From contig NC_077232.1 in assembly GCF_027887165.1 (NCBI RefSeq), positions 58,368,706 through 58,432,705 on the forward strand: a stretch of DNA of 64,000 nt. Reading direction: 5' to 3'. The DNA comes from Monodelphis domestica (taxonomy: Eukaryota > Chordata > Mammalia > Didelphimorphia > Didelphidae). The translations under genes and the position numbers were made by a program. The notes beneath the pieces were generated by a model that did not search any database, was not told the origin of the DNA, and worked only from the letters and a program-made list of their open reading frames with translations. Below, in pieces: positions 58,420 to 64,000 of this stretch (the stretch's first letter is position 1; the number at the start of each line of letters is the position of its first letter).

Positions 58420-59000
58420 AGTTACATGAGTATGTAATATTTGCCGTAAAGACCTCAAGGAAAGAGTGAATTACATCTAATCTGTCAGGAGTTTTTTAGG
58501 TCTAGATTGGAGTTTTCTGTAACTTTCACCCATTATTTCTAGTTCTGCCTTTTGTGCAGCTGTGGTGGTATCATGTACCCTGACAGAAATTTTGTCCTTT
58601 AACCAATCTTCATATGACTTGGAATCAAGGCCCCCACCCCATCCTGATTGATTGTCTTCTTTTGGATGCTCTCCAGTTTATCATTGTCCTTAATAAAATG
58701 TGGTGCTCAAAATTCAATGTAGTACTCCAGTGTGGTCTGACTTAATCTCTGCTTAAAAACCTCAAGTGATAGTGAACCCTCACCTCATGAAGTAGCCTGT
58801 TCCACTTTTCAGAAGTTCTGATGATTAGAAGCTTTTACTTCAAGGAACAGAATTCTTTTTTTATGTAACTGCCACTGCTAGCTTAGGGGTAAGAAGAAAA
58901 AGCGAGATATTAATACATTTCAGTTCTCCAAATACTGGAATGGAAGTATTAGTTTTCTTTTGCCCTCAAGACTGACAGCTGACCCTTCCCATCTTTTCAT
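58420..59000 (+). mobile_element. L3/CR1 LINE 3' segment
   Basis: Blocks CTTTCACCCATTATTTCTAGTTCTGCC, CAATCTTCATATGACTTGG, GGATGCTCTCCAGTTTATCATTGTCC, ATGTGGTGCTCAAAATTCAATG and GTACTCCAGTGTGGTCTGAC are the CR1/L3 end. A second segment (58750-58850) suggests two overlapping copies. Confidence 0.75.
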
Positions 59001-60100
59001 TTCCTTCTAAGCCAGGTTTATCTTTGAACTCAGTAACAGATTATAATATGACAAGGTTTCCATTCCTCTTAACAATTTTGTTTTAGTTTTCCTGTGTCTA
59101 GGACTAAGGGTAGTAGTATTCAACATGAGGTCTAACATTGGGACTATCCCATTTTTTTGTTCTGAACTCTGCCTTCATTAATATATTTACTTTAGTATTT
59201 CATCCCTCTCCCTGAACTCTTGATACATTGTTCACCCACAATGTATTCCACAATTCCACAAACATTTTTGATAGACACTAGGTTTACAAACATGAAAAAC
59301 AGGAGTCCTTTTCCTGGGGAATTTATATTCTTTTGGGACATATGTAATATATGCTTAGATAATAGACATACACATAAAGTGCTATAAACAAATTTGAGGC
59401 ATGTGAGAACTTTGAGCTTCTTGAGTGAGGAAGGGAAGCAGTTGTATATTATGGAAAAATCCTTTGGGGGAGGACTTTGAAGAGGAGCTGCTTTGAAGAT
59501 TAAGATTAGGAAGAAAGGAGTACAGTCCCTCATGGGGATCCCTTAAGTGAATTCTCAGAGAATAGTTTAGTTAAGTTAGAAAACCAGGGTATAACAAGTC
59601 TTAGTGGAGTTTTAAACTGTAATAACTTCAGAATTATGAATATTACAAACTTGTTAAAATAAAACAATATTTGAAGGACTATTTAAAATGTAAAAATATT
59701 GATATTATAATTTAGTGTAACCACTCTGGTGCTATAATATATCACTTTTAAATCACTAAACTTTGTAAAAACTTGTCATCAGCTGTTAATGACTGAAAGG
59801 ATTATGTCTATAATTCTAGCCTGAAGATCATCCAAAGGGGGAAGTTTTGATGCATACCTACACTTTACCAGTGTTAATGTGATCCTTCACCCTTTCAGAA
59901 GAAGAAAAAGTATAATAGAGGTTGATATATGAAGGTGACCAAAGCGACAGAGGAAGAGGACCTCCTCTACTGATATACAAAACTGTTGACCATGCAGTGT
60001 TTAATATTAGGGTATCCTCTTGTTAAAATAAAAATGAAAAAAAAATGTGCTATTCAGGATTCATAAAACTAAATGTAAAAGAAATTAAAATAATACTTTT
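59001..60100. other. Intron 2 DNA, nothing firm
   Basis: No exon. 59930-60020 (GTGACCAAAGCGACAGAGG...) is unassigned but less AT-rich than its surroundings. Confidence 0.35.
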
Positions 60101-60108
60101 GGTAAGGA

Positions 60109-60175
60109 TATAGACTTTGTAGTTCTAAGATTATTAAAATTTAAAGTTACACTAAGACTTTTGGGACAACCCCAT
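60109..60175. mobile_element. Short palindromic mariner-type MITE
   Basis: The right end ACACTAAGACTTTTGGGACAACCCC matches the mariner terminus (GGGTTGTCCCAAAAGTCTTAGTG in reverse); the left half is a decayed inverted copy. Confidence 0.55.
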
Positions 60176-60479
60176 ATTACAAGTTTGTAGGGGATTAATA
60201 TGAAATAAAGGCAGAAGTTGTGGCTGTTTTGCCTAAGATCAATCTTTCTGTCTGTGAACAATTCTCCTTCATGAAATGGTTTCTTTTTCAATTCTTCATT
60301 CTTTTTCTGTCTATTGGTCCCTTTCCCAGTGTCTACAAATCAGCCTAGATCTTCCCTAACTTTAACCCTCTATTGGCCTTATTATCTCCCCCTCACTTCC
60401 TCACAAGTTGTATTAAATTTTTCTTTTACAGCCAAACTCACTTAGTGTGAGGGGGAACCACTGTACTAGCTAGCCACTC

Positions 60480-61440
60480 AAAGTGAAATTGGTACGACAT
60501 AGAGATATAATCTTGAATTTCCAACTGCCTCTTGTTCATATCAGACTGGATTACCCACAGACATCTTAAACTCCACAAGTCTCGGACTGAAATTATTCTC
60601 TTCTCATCCTACCTTTCTTTCTTCTATCACCATCCTCTCAGTCACCTAGCTCCCAGCCTCAGTCATTCATCCTTGACTCTTCTACACCCAATCTGTTGGT
60701 TTTACTTTCACAATATACCTCTTGTGTGTGTGTCTCCTCTCTTAATACTGCCACTGTCCTGGAGTAGGCATTCATCTAGCATAAACTTCCTAATTGATCT
60801 TCCTTTCTTAAGTATTGCTATTTTCCTGTCTGTTCTCCACTTAGATGCCAAAGTAATTCCAAAATATTACAATTGCCTCCTACTTGGACTCCCTACCTTA
60901 AAATTTCTCTTTTACAATTCTGCCAAAATGATTTTTCTTAAAACCACAGTTTTTTTTTTCCATATCACATCTTTACTTGATATTCCAATGATTCCCTCTT
61001 ATTTTTGGATTAGACTTCTTAAAATTTTTTTTGAAGTTTTAATTTTCTTTAAAAAAAATCCTTACCGTCTCAGAATCAATATATTGTTTCCAAGGCAGAA
61101 GAGTGATCAGGGCAAAGCATTTGGAGTTCACACAGCTAGGAAATATCTACGATCAGTTTTGAATCCAGGGCTTTCCATCTCTGGGCCTGGCTCTTCCTAC
61201 AGAGCCATCTAGCTTCCCTTTATGTTAGACATTTTAAAGCTCATAGCATGACTTCAGCCTACTTTTTCAGTCTTACATTTTGTCATTTAAACTGCCAAAG
61301 TGGTTCTGCCAAAGTGGCCTTGGCTTTTCTTCATTCATATACAGTGTTCTATCTCCTGTATACATAAAGCGTTTTCTTCATGCTTAGAATACATTCCCTC
61401 CTCATTTCTACTACTATCTTCTAGGAACAGACAGGAGGAG
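60480..61440 (+). mobile_element. L2 LINE 3' segment with a SINE inside
   Basis: The frame from 60532 begins ISDWITHRHLKLHKSRTEI, the end of the L2 reverse transcriptase (HLKLNPSKTE-type). The remainder is L2 3' UTR-type DNA. The SINE lies at about 61045-61218; L2 resumes at 61225 (AAGCTCATAGCATGACTTCAGCC). Confidence 0.75.
61045..61218 (-). mobile_element. Marsupial SINE, diverged
   Basis: AATCCTTACCGTCTCAGAATC to AGAGCCATCTAGCTTCCC with internal losses. Confidence 0.8.
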
Positions 61441-61619
61441 AACCAACAGCACACTGTCATAGAAACAATGGGAAATTAAAAGTATCCTGGAATGGTCACG
61501 ATCAGCTGTATAAGGATTGAGATCTTTCAGTTAATACTCATTGATTAGTAGTAACCTTTTGAGAGAATAGTTTGAAAAAAAGAATGAGGTTGGAAGTTAG
61601 ATTGTAGCAGGTTGATAAA

Positions 61620-62050
61620 TAATGTTTAGTGAATTGGTTCAACTATTCTTGAAAGCATTTTGGAATTGTTCTCCAAAAATAACCCTGCATATCTTTTGAC
61701 TTTCACTAGGATTCTACCCCTAGAGGGCAAGGTCAAAGGGCTAATGAATGAAACCTATGTGTATAAGATTATTATAGCAGCACTTATCATGCAAATACCT
61801 GGAAACAAAGTTGGGGAATTGTGGAATGAACAAATTGTGGTATGTGAATGTAATTTACTATAAGAAATGATGACTTTAGAGAATACAGGAAAAAAAAAAA
61901 CTTGTTTGAACCAATGCAGAGTAAAGTGAGCAAAATAACAATTTTACAGGATTCCTAAAATAATGTAAATCAATACAACTTTGAAAGACTACAGAACTCT
62001 GATCAATTTAATGACCAATCATGATTTCAGAAGACTGATAATGAAGCACA
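61620..62050 (+). mobile_element. Old L1 3' segment
   Basis: ATTGGTTCAACTATTCTTGAAAGC, TAGCAGCACTTATCATGC, GTGGAATGAACAAATTGTGGTATGTGAATG and ACCAATGCAGAGTAAAGTGAGCAAAA are ORF2 end text of an old L1. Confidence 0.65.
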
Positions 62051-62152
62051 TCCAGGTCTTGCTAAAGAAATGGCAAGGGGCTCTTGAAGGCTAGATGTGG
62101 CCTGCTGCTTTTTTTAAACAGCCCCAGAGCTAAAAATCCTTTTTCTAATACC

Positions 62153-62897
62153 TGTGAAGATTGATTGGATTTGGCTCTCCTCTGATTGTAACAAAGTAGG
62201 TACTTAGCTCTTCCTTGATTGTGAAGATTAAATTGTAATCCCTTGTCTATTTTTTAGATTTAATCCCCAAACATGTAAGCACGGTACTTAAAGTTGAGTG
62301 GGAAGCTCTGTCCATGTTAGATCTAATCACCAAAGGTGTAAATATCCCACTTAATCATGAAGTGGGAAATCTGTGACCCACCTGTGCCATAGAGGGTAAT
62401 TAGAATCGACTAACTGCCTTCTGGGCAGTCCTAGAGCAGAGTATCAGCTGTGATTGGTAGATGTGGAATTAGGGGAAGTGACTCAAGAAAAAGGGTCTTT
62501 AAAAGAAAGAGACAAGGGCCTGAAAGTTGTTGGTTGGTCTTCTGGGAGTTTGAAAGAGACACACCTGGAGTTGAGTCTCCTGTAGGAAGCAGTTCTACTG
62601 GAGTTGAGGCTGTTAAAGAATCTGCTGATTGAATTGATATGTGGTGAGTGTAAAGGCCCTAAAGGCAGGTCATCTTGAGACTCCTTTCCCCTAGCTGGGG
62701 CCCTTGAATATGCTGCTCAGATGAAGCCAGAGCTCTCTCCCCCTTTTTTTCTTTCTCTCTTCCTTAATATATTTCCTCTATTGTAAAATAAACTACCATA
62801 GATTCCATTCTGACTTCAGTAATTCATTTTTGAGATTTAGTAACTAAATCCCTGGCAATCAATTAAATATTTTCTGTCCAACCATAAATTTAACATA
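62153..62897 (+). mobile_element. Solo LTR, family A
   Basis: Fossil LTR from TGTGAAGATTGATTGG to AAATTTAACA. Carries GATTGGTAGATGTGGAATTAGGGG (62452), a TATA-like CTTTAAAAG and an AATAAA signal near 62788 (AAAATAAACT). Ends approximate. No viral genes. Confidence 0.7.
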
Positions 62898-64000
62898 CCC
62901 TCATTTGAAAAGATTTAAAAAAATATGTTAAGCTAGTAGACTTATATAAAAACAGAGCAATTGTTCTATGGTTTGCTGACTCTTGGATTACATAGACAAA
63001 AATGAGATAGGTTTTGGGATATGTCCACTATATTGAAGTGTTTTGCTTATTTGTTTTTGGGGAAGAGGTTCAGTGAGGTATAGTGGGTTTGAGTTAGTAA
63101 ATATTGACAGAGCTTTAATAAATGGCACCAATAAAATATTTTTTAAAATACAAAAATTCACAAGGAAGCACAGATAACAGTATTATTACTACTGTGGTTA
63201 AAACATACTATACATAACAAATCTAGTATTTCTTAGCCAAGAGACTTTACAGGTGTTTGAATTTGACACCCCTTCTTTATACATAAGGAAGCTGAGTCTC
63301 AAGTCAGTAACAGAGCTAGGTAAGTGTCTAAAGACCTGGGTCTTTATGATTCTAGATCCATCGCTCTTTTCACTACTTCATAGTGTATATTCTTTTCTGG
63401 TCCTTCTGTTTATTGAAATATTTGTTTTGCATTTAAATTTATAATAGAGAAAATTCCAAAAACAATTTAAAAAAGAAATTAGTGGTACTGAGATAATTTA
63501 AGTGCAGACATTTTTTTCTTAGAAGTTTAGCAGTGAAAAGGAGAGATAAGTGGGCAGTTAGAGTGGAGGCACAGACAAATGAACCTCCTTGTTTTCAAAG
63601 ATAGGGGATATAAGTATGTAAGCATGAAGAGAGGAGTCAGTAGAAAAGGAGAGGTGGTAAATAGGAATAGGAAGGAAGGAAAGATTTCTAAAGGAGGTGG
63701 CATGGTGGTGTAGGTCATATCTGCTTGTTCAGTTTTAAGATTGAAATGAAGATTTAACAGTTAAAAAAGGTTTACTTAGTTATAGCAGAGAAAAGATATT
63801 CATCAGGGATGCATTAATTCAGCTTCTCTACCTTATTGTTGGCTGTGCTAATCTGTCTATAAGAACTCGAGGGAAGAGCTGATGACTCTTATGCTGCCTT
63901 TTTAGATTTACACCTTTGGGAAGCTACCGTCTTTTAAAGTTATTTTTCTTTATAGTTTTTCTGTCTAGGTATAAATTTGTCTACTAGTTCTACTCACTTT
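62898..64000. other. Intron 2 DNA; one MIR relic
   Basis: 63230-63370 is MIR-like on - (CTTCTTTATACATAAGGAAGCTGAGTC). The rest is unassigned; the next BTBD10 exon was not found before the window ends. Confidence 0.5.

Noticed and set aside
60532-61212. 226-codon + strand open frame as a host gene
   Set aside because: Its start matches the end of the L2 reverse transcriptase and it runs on into L2 3' DNA and a SINE; it is a LINE relic.

Overview
This window is mammalian nuclear DNA from a marsupial. The evidence is dense L1 3' ends, a tRNA-type SINE (about 19 recognisable pieces) whose consensus matches the opossum SINE1 type, RTE (BovB-like) LINE fragments, many L2, L3/CR1 and MIR relics, and several solo LTRs. 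A didelphid such as Monodelphis is the best guess, from memory of the SINE consensus rather than from a search. No bacterial-type gene, tRNA, rRNA or CRISPR array was seen.

The one confidently identified host gene is BTBD10, on the + strand and only partly in the window. A CpG island (about 22.4-23.9 kb) holds its promoter and a non-coding first exon ending at the GT donor at 23577. Intron 1 is about 30 kb. Exon 2 (53712-53841) carries the start codon at 53741 and the first 33 codons plus two bases. The remaining exons lie beyond 64000. The promoter carries two perfect TCTCGCGAGA palindromes 44 bp apart. Diverging from the same island on the - strand is an unrecognised intronless open frame (22364-23065, 233 codons) followed at once by an ATTAAA polyadenylation signal. 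It is the best candidate here for something undescribed, but coding status is unproven.

Layout: 1-20.7 kb is a transposon graveyard with clear nested insertions: RTE endonuclease plus SINE at the start, an L1 split by two LTRs at 2.8-4.1 kb, SINE > LTR > L1 at 8.2-10.2 kb, a twin-primed inverted L1 at 10.5-11.2 kb, a run of LTRs at 12.2-16.3 kb, L2 at 17-18 kb, and an RTE 3' half at 18.9-20.0 kb. From 20.7-22.3 kb is largely unassigned DNA before the promoter. From 23.6-53.7 kb is BTBD10 intron 1, with old repeats, four hAT-type MITEs (one containing a perfect 107-bp tandem duplication), and L1 and SINE insertions. From 53.8-64 kb is intron 2, with L3/CR1, L2, SINE copies and one LTR.

The window contains no operon-like or multi-gene system. 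Its interest lies in the divergent promoter and in the readable order of transposon insertions, where target-site duplications could be matched by eye.
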